Source: Cyclobacteriaceae bacterium (GTDB lineage: Bacteria; Bacteroidota; Bacteroidia; Cytophagales; Cyclobacteriaceae). From it: a DNA stretch of 64,000 nucleotides. This document shows positions 43,617 through 51,179 of the stretch, one piece after another (within the stretch, counting starts at the first letter, position 1; each line of letters starts with the position of its first letter). The DNA lies in the NCBI GenBank assembly GCA_019638235.1, contig JAHBUE010000001.1, positions 1,288,492-1,352,491 of the forward strand. Reading direction: 5' to 3'. A program made the position numbers and the translations under genes. The notes under the pieces were generated by a model, which searched no databases, was not told the DNA's origin, and was given only the letters and a program-made list of their open reading frames with translations.

Positions 43617-45899
43617 ATGAAATACGGCATATACTTTTTACTTGTGTGTATTGTTTTTTCGTCATGCACAAACCAATCTAAAACAGCAAGCAATGCTTAC
43701 GATAAAAAAATTGATTCGCTGTTAAGCATCATGACACTGGAAGAAAAACTCGGCCAGCTTAACCTGCCTACGGCCGGGCAGTTTACTACCGGTCAGGCAG
43801 AGAGTTCTGACATCGCAAAGAAAATTGAGAAAGGTTTAGTTGGCGGACTCTTCAATATCAAAACGGTGAAATCAATTAGAGAAATGCAGCAGATTGCCGT
43901 AGAGAAAAGCAGGCTGAAAATTCCGTTGCTGTTTGGTATGGATGTTATTCATGGCTATGAATCGGTGTTTCCTATTCCGTTAGGATTAAGTTGTAGCTGG
44001 GATATGGAACTGATTGAAAAAACCGCCCGTGTTGCTGCGCAGGAAGCCAGCGCTGACGGTATCAACTGGACGTTCTCACCCATGGTTGACCTGTCGCGCG
44101 ATGCGCGTTGGGGAAGAATTTCGGAAGGAAGCGGAGAAGACACTTACCTCGGCTCGGAGATAGCAAAAGCCATGGTGCGCGGCTACCAGGGCGATGATCT
44201 TTCGGCAAACAACACCATACTTTCGTGCGTAAAGCATTATGCACTTTATGGCGCGTCCGAAGCGGGGCGCGATTACAACACAACCGACATGAGTCGCCAC
44301 AGAATGTATAACGAATATTTTCCTCCTTACAAAGCAGCGGTTGATGCCGGTGTTGGAAGTGTGATGGCATCGTTTAATGAAATTGATGGTATTCCTGCCA
44401 CAGCAAATAAGTGGTTGTTGACTGATGTGCTGCGCGATGAGTGGGGCTTTAACGGATTTATCGTATCCGATTATACGGGCGTCAGCGAAATGATCGATCA
44501 CGGCTATGGCGATCTTCAATCGGTATCGGCCCATGCGCTTGCTGCCGGGTTGGATATGGACATGGTAAGCGAAGGCTTGCTAACAACGTTGGCGCAGTCG
44601 CTTAAAGAAGGAAAAATAACAGAAGCGCAAATTAACGCAGCCTGCCGCAGAATTTTAAAAGCTAAATTTGATCTCGGCTTGTTTGATGACCCGTATCGCT
44701 ATTGCGATGAAGAGCGTGCTAAGACAGAAATATTTACAACGGAGAACCGCGCGTTTGCACGAAGTGTTGCCGCACAAAGTTTTGTGTTGCTGAAAAATCA
44801 GAACAACGTATTGCCCTTACAAAAGAAAGGAACCATTGCGGTGGTTGGCCCGTTAGCCGATGCCGCTACCAACATGACCGGTACGTGGAGTGTAGCTGCA
44901 CGTTTTTCTGAATCGGTAACGGTGTTGGAAGGACTTAAAAAAGCGGTTGGAGAAAATGCAAAGGTTGTTTACGCGAAAGGCTCAAATTTGCATGACGACC
45001 CGGCCATAGAAGAGCGTGGCACTATGTTTGGAAAATCGCTTAACCGCGATCCGCGTTCGGCTAACGCTATCCGCGAGGAAGCTGTTCGTATTGCCCGCTC
45101 GGCCGATGTTATTGTTGCGGCTGTTGGCGAAGGAGCAGAGATGAGTGGTGAAGCATCCAGTCGTGTGAATATTGATATACCACAAACGCAACGCGACCTG
45201 TTGAAAGCGTTATTGGAAACAGGTAAACCCGTAGTGCTTGTGCTGTTTACAGGAAGACCGTTAACCCTTAAGTGGGAAAATGAAAATATTCCGGCCATAT
45301 TGAATGTGTGGTTTGGCGGAAGCGAAGCTGGTGATGCCATTGCCGATGTATTGTTTGGTGATGTTAATCCTTCCGGGAAACTGACAACAACGTTTCCGCA
45401 GCATGTTGGGCAGTTGCCTATGTACTATTCACAAAAGAATACCGGGCGCCCGTTGGCGGATGGGCAATGGTTTCAGAAATTCCGTTCCAATTATTTAGAT
45501 GTTTCCAACGATCCGGTTTACCCGTTTGGGTATGGGTTGAGCTATACCGAATTTCAATATGGCGAGTTGAAACTTGATAAAACAGAAATGCCGATGTCCG
45601 GTTCGCTTACTGTTTCAGTAGAGGTTACCAACACAGGTTCGCGCGAAGGCGCAGAAGTGGTGCAGCTTTACATTCGCGATTTGGTTGGTTCGGTTACACG
45701 CCCCGTTAAGGAATTAAAAGGCTTTCAGAAGATTACGTTAAAACCGGACGAATCGAAAACAGTAAGTTTTACGTTTACCGAAAAAGAGCTTTCGTTTTAC
45801 AGGGCTGACCTTACGTTTGGCGCAGAACCGGGTAAGTTTCATGTATTCGTGGGCGGCAACTCGCGCGATGCAAAACAGGCGGAGTTTGAATTGAAATGA
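43617..45899 (+). CDS. GH3 beta-glucosidase (BglX-like) lipoprotein
   Basis: A 760-residue exo-enzyme. Signal and lipobox FSSCTNQ; N-terminal TIM barrel with IPLLFGMDVIHGYESVFPIPLGL, VKHYALYGASEAGRDYNTTDMS and GFIVSDYTGVSEMIDHGYGD, catalytic nucleophile Asp285. The middle alpha/beta domain carries the acid-base region around VGEGAEMSGEASSRVNIDIP. A C-terminal fibronectin type III-like domain ends the chain (VTNTGSREGAEVVQLYIRDLV). GH3 enzymes of this type in Bacteroides release glucose from beta-1,2-linked oligosaccharides (BT_3567), which fits the GH144 neighbours. Confidence 0.92.
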   Translation: MKYGIYFLLVCIVFSSCTNQSKTASNAYDKKIDSLLSIMTLEEKLGQLNLPTAGQFTTGQAESSDIAKKIEKGLVGGLFNIKTVKSIREMQQIAVEKSRLKIPLLFGMDVIHGYESVFPIPLGLSCSWDMELIEKTARVAAQEASADGINWTFSPMVDLSRDARWGRISEGSGEDTYLGSEIAKAMVRGYQGDDLSANNTILSCVKHYALYGASEAGRDYNTTDMSRHRMYNEYFPPYKAAVDAGVGSVMASFNEIDGIPATANKWLLTDVLRDEWGFNGFIVSDYTGVSEMIDHGYGDLQSVSAHALAAGLDMDMVSEGLLTTLAQSLKEGKITEAQINAACRRILKAKFDLGLFDDPYRYCDEERAKTEIFTTENRAFARSVAAQSFVLLKNQNNVLPLQKKGTIAVVGPLADAATNMTGTWSVAARFSESVTVLEGLKKAVGENAKVVYAKGSNLHDDPAIEERGTMFGKSLNRDPRSANAIREEAVRIARSADVIVAAVGEGAEMSGEASSRVNIDIPQTQRDLLKALLETGKPVVLVLFTGRPLTLKWENENIPAILNVWFGGSEAGDAIADVLFGDVNPSGKLTTTFPQHVGQLPMYYSQKNTGRPLADGQWFQKFRSNYLDVSNDPVYPFGYGLSYTEFQYGELKLDKTEMPMSGSLTVSVEVTNTGSREGAEVVQLYIRDLVGSVTRPVKELKGFQKITLKPDESKTVSFTFTEKELSFYRADLTFGAEPGKFHVFVGGNSRDAKQAEFELK

Positions 45900-45939
45900 T
45901 TTGAGAATCTTTAAGATTATTTCAAAACCTATTATAACG

Positions 45940-46596
45940 ATGCGCAGAATTTTATTTTTATCAGCACTTTTAATTCTTACTGCCGCACAATTATCTGCAC
46001 AGCAACTACCTTTTTGGAATGAAGTTGCGGAGATTGTATTGGCGGATGCAGCAGCGCCAAAGCCGAGAGGAGAAATACTATTTGCCGGAAGTTCATCCTT
46101 TACCATGTGGAAAGATGCAGATAAATCTTTTCCAGGTAAAACAATAATCAATGTAGGCTATGGCGGCTCCACGTTACAAGACCAGATTCGGTATGTGGAT
46201 TACGTGATAACGCCTTACGCCCCTCGACAAATTGTACTCTATTGTGGTGAGAATGACATCGCTTATGACTCGACCGTTACAGGCCATGACGTGTTAAACA
46301 GGTTTGCAAAATTAGTAGAGTTAATCCGTCATCGTTTTCCGCGTGTGCACATTTCTTATGTAGCCATGAAGCCAAGCCCCAGCCGCGAGAAACTCTTACC
46401 GGTTTTTAGCGAAGGAAACAGGCTTATTAAAGAATACCTGAAAGGCGTAAAGCGAACTTCCTACATTAATGTTTTTGATGTGATGCTGGATGAAGCGGGC
46501 AGGCCGAGGCACGAATTGTTTTTGGAAGATATGTTGCACATGAACGACACCGGCTATGCCGCGTGGATTGAACTTATCAAACCGCACTTGAAATAA
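45940..46596 (+). CDS. SGNH/GDSL-family hydrolase
   Basis: 218 residues from the ATG at 45940; an upstream TTG frame at 45901 would remove the clear signal peptide (MRRILFLSALLILTAAQLSAQ). SGNH blocks: GEILFAGSSSFTMWKD (block I, Ser nucleophile), NVGYGGSTLQDQ (block II Gly), LYCGENDIAYD (block III Asn) and DMLHMNDTGYAAW with the Asp-x-x-His pair (block V). Such enzymes remove acyl or acetyl groups; in a glycan locus it could deacylate succinylated or acetylated beta-1,2-glucan. Same strand, 40 bases from bglX-like gene. Confidence 0.87.
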   Translation: MRRILFLSALLILTAAQLSAQQLPFWNEVAEIVLADAAAPKPRGEILFAGSSSFTMWKDADKSFPGKTIINVGYGGSTLQDQIRYVDYVITPYAPRQIVLYCGENDIAYDSTVTGHDVLNRFAKLVELIRHRFPRVHISYVAMKPSPSREKLLPVFSEGNRLIKEYLKGVKRTSYINVFDVMLDEAGRPRHELFLEDMLHMNDTGYAAWIELIKPHLK

Positions 46597-46597
46597 A

Positions 46598-46633
46598 CAG
46601 ACCTATAAGATTTTTAAAAACCTTATAGGTCTG
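46598..46633. terminator. Bidirectional hairpin between SGNH hydrolase and symporter genes
   Basis: CAGACCTATAAG (46598-46609) is the exact complement of CTTATAGGTCTG (46622-46633), with an A/T-rich 12-base loop. Sits between convergent genes; hairpins of this 'AGACCTATAAG' type are, as I recall, repeated in many Bacteroidota genomes. Confidence 0.7.
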
Positions 46634-46639
46634 AAAATT

Positions 46640-48322
46640 TTACCAGAACACCGCGTACAGTATCGCGCAGATTATCAGCACAAGCGTAGCGCTGATATTA
46701 AAGGCGGGGCCGGTCTTAAACAACTCTTTGTTTAACGGAATACCTTTCGCATCCGCAACCTTCGATTCGTAATAACTTATGGCCAGTATAACAGCAAGCG
46801 AAGCGATAGCCGTTATAAACATTTGATGCATGAACGGAATGGTTACGAAAATGGCAGCATCCGACCAGCCATTGGGTGCAACCTTAAAGTAAAAGGCAAT
46901 TGGTATTGAACAGATAACTCCCCAAATGGCTCCGTTATTAGTGGCGCGTTTAAAGAACAAGCCCGCAATGAATACGGCAAGAATACCCGGACTAACAATA
47001 CCCGTATATTCCTGGATAAACTGAAACGCCTGCCCAAGATTACCCAACAAGGGCGCAATAAACATGGCGATAACCAATGCAACAGCGGCTGTTACTCTTC
47101 CGGTTGTAACGGTTTGTTTTTCCGTAGCGGTTTTATTGATGTAAGGCTTGTATATATCCATTGTAAAAATGGTAGCGGTTGAGTTAAGCATGGATGCCAG
47201 TGATGAAACAATAGCAGCAGCCAATGCAGCCAATACCAATCCTTTTAATCCAACAGGAATAAAGCTGCGCACAAGCCAGGGCCAGGCATTGTCGTTTATT
47301 ATTGAGCCGGTGTCAGAAACAAAACTTGGGTCGAGTGTTGCCGGTGTTAATGCACCGGTGCTGTCGGAATTTAAAACAAACGCAATAATGCCGGGCACTA
47401 CAACAATTAACGGTAATAATATTTTCAGAAATGCGGCAAAGGCAATTCCTTTCTGCGCTTCGGGCAAACTTTTAGCGGCAAGCGTGCGCTGAATGATATA
47501 TTGGTTAAAGCCCCAGTAGTACACGTTGGCAACCCACATGCCGCCAATCAATACGGCCAGTCCGGGTAAATCCCACCAGGCATCTTTGCCATTCGGGTCA
47601 ATAATCTCGCCTTTGCTGATAATCATAGAAAATTTTTCAGGAACCACCTGCATAATGTGTGTAAAGCCGTCCAGTACATTGCCTGTTGGCGATACGTGTT
47701 CAAGCGCGAGGAAGGTAGTCATTAAACCACCGCCAATAAGCAACACAACCTGGGCAACGTCCGTCCAGGCAACTGCCGACAAACCACCGTATAATGAATA
47801 GGCTGCCGCAAACAGACCAAGCCCGATAATACTGTACACCATCATGCTGCCATCACCGGTGCCTACAATGGTATCAAGCGCGCGTGCACCGAGGTACAGT
47901 ACAGAAGTGAGGTTAACAAATACAAACAGCGCCAGCCAGAAAACGGCTAATATGGTTTTCAGGTTTGTGCTGAAACGTTTTTCAACAAACCCCGGAATGG
48001 TATAAATGCCTTTGTTGATGAAGATAGGTAGAAAGAACTTTCCTACAATTAATAACGTAATGGCAGCCATCCATTCGTATGAGGCAATAGCAAGGCCTAT
48101 AGCAAAGCCGGAGCCTGACATACCGATAAATTGTTCTGCCGAAATGTTGGCGGCTATTAACGAAGCGCCAATGGCCCACCAAGGCAGCGACTTTCCGGCA
48201 AGGAAATAGTCTTCAGCACTTTTTTCTTGCCCCTTTTTGTTACGCGAAACATACAGGCCAATCCCCAGGATAAGCAGGCAGTAGGCAATGAAAACGAAAT
48301 AATCCCAAAAAGATAAGTTCAT
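46640..48322 (-). CDS. Sodium/sugar symporter (SSS family, SGLT-like)
   Basis: A 560-residue permease with about 14 transmembrane segments. SSS marks: AGKSLPWWAIGASLIAANISAEQFIGMSGSGFA, SYEWMAAITLLIVG and PGFVEKRFS at the N-terminal half. GLSAVAWTDVAQVVLLIGGG, LKGLVLAALAAAIVSSLASMLNSTATIFTMDIYKP and a C-terminal helix YYESKVADAKGIP complete the family pattern. The sequence sides with SGLT/glucose-type members of SSS. It transcribes toward the glycoside hydrolase genes and probably imports the glucose or disaccharide they release. Confidence 0.88.
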   Translation of the reverse strand: MNLSFWDYFVFIAYCLLILGIGLYVSRNKKGQEKSAEDYFLAGKSLPWWAIGASLIAANISAEQFIGMSGSGFAIGLAIASYEWMAAITLLIVGKFFLPIFINKGIYTIPGFVEKRFSTNLKTILAVFWLALFVFVNLTSVLYLGARALDTIVGTGDGSMMVYSIIGLGLFAAAYSLYGGLSAVAWTDVAQVVLLIGGGLMTTFLALEHVSPTGNVLDGFTHIMQVVPEKFSMIISKGEIIDPNGKDAWWDLPGLAVLIGGMWVANVYYWGFNQYIIQRTLAAKSLPEAQKGIAFAAFLKILLPLIVVVPGIIAFVLNSDSTGALTPATLDPSFVSDTGSIINDNAWPWLVRSFIPVGLKGLVLAALAAAIVSSLASMLNSTATIFTMDIYKPYINKTATEKQTVTTGRVTAAVALVIAMFIAPLLGNLGQAFQFIQEYTGIVSPGILAVFIAGLFFKRATNNGAIWGVICSIPIAFYFKVAPNGWSDAAIFVTIPFMHQMFITAIASLAVILAISYYESKVADAKGIPLNKELFKTGPAFNISATLVLIICAILYAVFW

Positions 48323-48596
48323 AGTTCAGGTATGGTTGAATAAGTCGAAAATATACCGCTTTAATCCCTTTAAAAGGACTAAAAACAAGGAAATTATATG
48401 AATAAACGCACTTTTATCAAGATTGACAGTTGTGTTTTAAGTGCAGGGAAGGGAACATCTTAGCAAGACAAAATGACCGCATTGTATCTTTAAAAAGTTA
48501 AAAAATACGCCATTATGACTTATTTTATTGAACGGCATACTTTTTCAGGATAGGGGTTTCAGAAGATTTTATGTTAAACTAAAACAACTAAAAATT

Positions 48597-49034
48597 ATGA
48601 GCCTTGTAAGATATAACGCAATGAACGATTTCGTTCCGACTTCCTTCAGCAATTTGATTGACCGTTTTTTTAACGAATCCGTTGCCCGCACCGGTGGTTC
48701 TGCCTACTCGTTTGTGCCGCGCGTTGATGTAGTGGAAAATGAAAAAGCGTATGAAATTCATGTAGCCGTTCCGGGCATGAATAAGGAAGATTTCACTATC
48801 GACCTGAAGGATAATGTCCTTACCATCAGTGGGGAGCGTAAGTTCAAAACCGAAAAGAAGGAGGAAAACTTTTACTCCATTGAAACGCAGTACGGAACAT
48901 TCAGCCGTTCATTTTCATTGCCCGAAAACACAGATGCTGCAAAAGTTTCAGCGGCCTATGTGAATGGTATCCTGGAGATAACTGTACCCAAGGATGAAAA
49001 GAAAGCGCTAAAAACTACCATTAAGGTAAACTAA
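48597..49034 (+). CDS. Hsp20-family small heat shock protein
   Basis: 145 residues from the ATG at 48597 (an upstream ATG at 48528 gives an unlikely N-terminus). The alpha-crystallin domain occupies about 43-145: PRVDVVENEKAYEIHVAVPGMNKEDFTIDLKDNVLTISGERK, SFSLPENTDAAKVSAAYVNGILEITVPK. N-terminal region MNDFVPTSFSNLIDRFFNES is typical of bacterial IbpA-like chaperones. The C-terminal IxI motif is not obvious. Holdase for unfolded proteins; 274-base upstream gap shows no clear heat-shock element. Confidence 0.9.
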   Translation: MSLVRYNAMNDFVPTSFSNLIDRFFNESVARTGGSAYSFVPRVDVVENEKAYEIHVAVPGMNKEDFTIDLKDNVLTISGERKFKTEKKEENFYSIETQYGTFSRSFSLPENTDAAKVSAAYVNGILEITVPKDEKKALKTTIKVN

Positions 49035-49065
49035 AAATAGGATGTAGGGTTAGGTTTAGGTGAGG

Positions 49066-49101
49066 GGGCCTCGTCTTCGGAAACGGAGGCGGGGCTTTTC
49101 T
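49066..49101 (+). terminator. Probable intrinsic terminator after hsp20
   Basis: GC-rich GGGGCCTCGTC...GAAACGGAGGCGGGGC stem (imperfect) with a TTTTC tail, 32 bases after the hsp20 stop. Confidence 0.5.
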
Positions 49102-49216
49102 TGTTTATATGCAGTAGTAAATGTTCGTTTATCTTAAAATAAAGCCGGGCATTAGCCACTCCTTAAAAAAATGCGTTACCTTTCTTACGGGTTGAGAAAC
49201 AAAACTCTGTTGAACC

Positions 49217-50653
49217 ATGAAGCGTACGATAATCCTTACCCTGTTGATTTTGTTGGTGGCCGTTACCGGTGGCATAGTCGGGTCGTGGTACACCGTGCAT
49301 TACCTCGATTCACTTTCCACACCATATTCTTCCATTGAAGACCGGCAGCGCATGCGGCTCACCAATTTTGAATCTGATACGGCCTATCGTGTTCCGGCCG
49401 GAATGGATTTTCTTGCAGCTTCAAAAAAAGTAGTGAGTGGTGTGGTGCACATTCGCACCACGTATGGTTCGGGTGCATTCAGTCTTAACCCGCTTGAGAT
49501 GTATCACAAGATGCCTGCGCGTTCATCAGGTTCGGGAGTTATTATTTCAGACGATGGCTATATCGTTACCAATAATCATGTAATTGAAGATGCCACAAAC
49601 GTTGAAGTAGTAATGAACGATAACCAGCGTTACTACGCAAGGATTGTGGGCACCGACCCAAGCACCGACCTTGCCTTGCTGAAAATAAAAGCAAAAGAAC
49701 TTCCGTTCATCCGTTACGGCAATTCCGATGGCATCGGGCCGGGCGAATGGGTGTTGGCTATTGGCAATCCGTTCGACCTCAACTCAACTGTAACGGCAGG
49801 TATTGTAAGTGCAAAAGCGCGGAATATCGGCATACTGCGCGACAGGAATAATCTTCAGGTAGAATCGTTTATACAAACCGATGCCGCAGTGAACCCCGGC
49901 AACAGTGGCGGTGCGTTGGTAAACCTGAAAGGCGAGTTGATTGGTATAAACACGGCCATTGCTACGGCAACAGGTCAGTATTCGGGCTATTCATTTGCCA
50001 TACCGGTAAGTTTGGTAAAAAAAGTAATGGATGATTTGCTTGAATATGGCAAGGTGCAACGTGGGTTGTTAGGCATACAGATTTCCGATGTAGATGCAAA
50101 TGTTTCCGACAGACTTTCGCTCAAGGTAAATCGTGGCGTGTTGGTGAACAGGGTTAGTCGCGGAGGTGCAGCAGAAGAATCGGGCATTCAGCAAGGCGAT
50201 GTGATTACCGCTATTGATGCGCACCCGGTAAATACTGTTTCCGAATTGCAGGAGTGGGTTGCACGCAACCGCCCCGGCAAAGAAATTTCCGTAACATACA
50301 TGCGGGGCATTGAAAACCACACCGTGCGCGCCCGATTAAAAAACAGCGATGGAAATGAAGCCCTTATGGAGCCTGAAATAAAAAATGAAATTAATGGCGC
50401 TTACTTTGAAGATGCCGCTTACACTGATTTGCTTAACCTGAAACTTGAAGGAGGCGTGCAACTAAAAGAACTGAAAGAAGGAAAATGGCAAGCAGCCGGC
50501 CTGCGCGAAGGGTTTATTATTACCTATATGGATAAAGTGCCGGTAGATAACCTTGCAGCTTTAAATCGTATGTTGGAATATAAAAAAGGTGGAGTGCTGA
50601 TTGAGGGTTATTACCCAACCAGAGAGAAGGGCACGTATGGGGTGGAGTGGTGA
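49217..50653 (+). CDS. HtrA/DegP-type serine protease with PDZ domains
   Basis: A 478-residue periplasmic protease. An uncleaved or cleavable N-terminal segment (IILTLLILLVAVTGGIVGSWY) precedes the trypsin-like domain: His121 in YIVTNNHVIEDA, Asp151 in STDLALLKIK and Ser230 in TDAAVNPGNSGGALVNLKGE. The first PDZ is about 285-370 (RGLLGIQISDVDANVSDRLSL, GGAAEESGIQQGDVITAIDA); a shorter second PDZ-like unit (about 400-478) has AAGLREGFIITYMDKVPVDNLAAL. It degrades or refolds damaged envelope proteins. Located next to hsp20, both stress-linked, but with separate leader regions. Confidence 0.92.
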   Translation: MKRTIILTLLILLVAVTGGIVGSWYTVHYLDSLSTPYSSIEDRQRMRLTNFESDTAYRVPAGMDFLAASKKVVSGVVHIRTTYGSGAFSLNPLEMYHKMPARSSGSGVIISDDGYIVTNNHVIEDATNVEVVMNDNQRYYARIVGTDPSTDLALLKIKAKELPFIRYGNSDGIGPGEWVLAIGNPFDLNSTVTAGIVSAKARNIGILRDRNNLQVESFIQTDAAVNPGNSGGALVNLKGELIGINTAIATATGQYSGYSFAIPVSLVKKVMDDLLEYGKVQRGLLGIQISDVDANVSDRLSLKVNRGVLVNRVSRGGAAEESGIQQGDVITAIDAHPVNTVSELQEWVARNRPGKEISVTYMRGIENHTVRARLKNSDGNEALMEPEIKNEINGAYFEDAAYTDLLNLKLEGGVQLKELKEGKWQAAGLREGFIITYMDKVPVDNLAALNRMLEYKKGGVLIEGYYPTREKGTYGVEW

Positions 50654-50689
50654 GTATGCCTTGGTTCGTGTTTAGATGAACCAGGTATT

Positions 50690-51142
50690 TCATACATTAA
50701 ATTGTCGTAGGTGGTGGTCAGTGTGTTTATATACTAAAATTCCAATTTGTTCTTTTGTCATTTTTCCGAAAAAGTCGTGAACGAAATTTGGGTTATTATA
50801 ATTTTCATATTCGTTAATTAACGAAATCCACTTTTCTTTTTCGGCTTCTAAATCACCATGTAATTCTTTTGCTTTGAACTGGTCGGATGTGGGGATATTC
50901 TTATCAAATGGCTTTTCGTCCTTTACCATTCGTTTTAACGCAATTTTTCCAAAAATCTTTCCTAAAAATTCTTGCTTGTATGTGTGTTCATCATTTCCGA
51001 GCATCCAGCCATTCCAATAGGTGTTGTGTATGAGCATTTGGTAAATGTTCATTTTTCCCCAAAGAGGTTTGTGGTTGTGGCTAAGTAATTTTATTCGCTG
51101 AATTAATTTTTCTCGTACTCCACTATCAAAAATTGTTTTCAT
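50690..51142 (-). CDS. DUF1569 protein (DinB-like four-helix bundle)
   Basis: A 150-residue protein with conserved histidine sites: PLWGKMNIYQMLIHNTYWNGW in the first half and GILVYKHTDHHLRQF at the end, which form the metal site of the DinB superfamily. DUF1569 members are small metal-binding helical proteins of unknown substrate, sometimes called thiol transferases. Monocistronic, convergent to the protease gene. Confidence 0.82.
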   Translation of the reverse strand: MKTIFDSGVREKLIQRIKLLSHNHKPLWGKMNIYQMLIHNTYWNGWMLGNDEHTYKQEFLGKIFGKIALKRMVKDEKPFDKNIPTSDQFKAKELHGDLEAEKEKWISLINEYENYNNPNFVHDFFGKMTKEQIGILVYKHTDHHLRQFNV

Positions 51143-51179
51143 TTGTTAAGTGTTAAGCTCAACTCATGTGTGCAATTTA

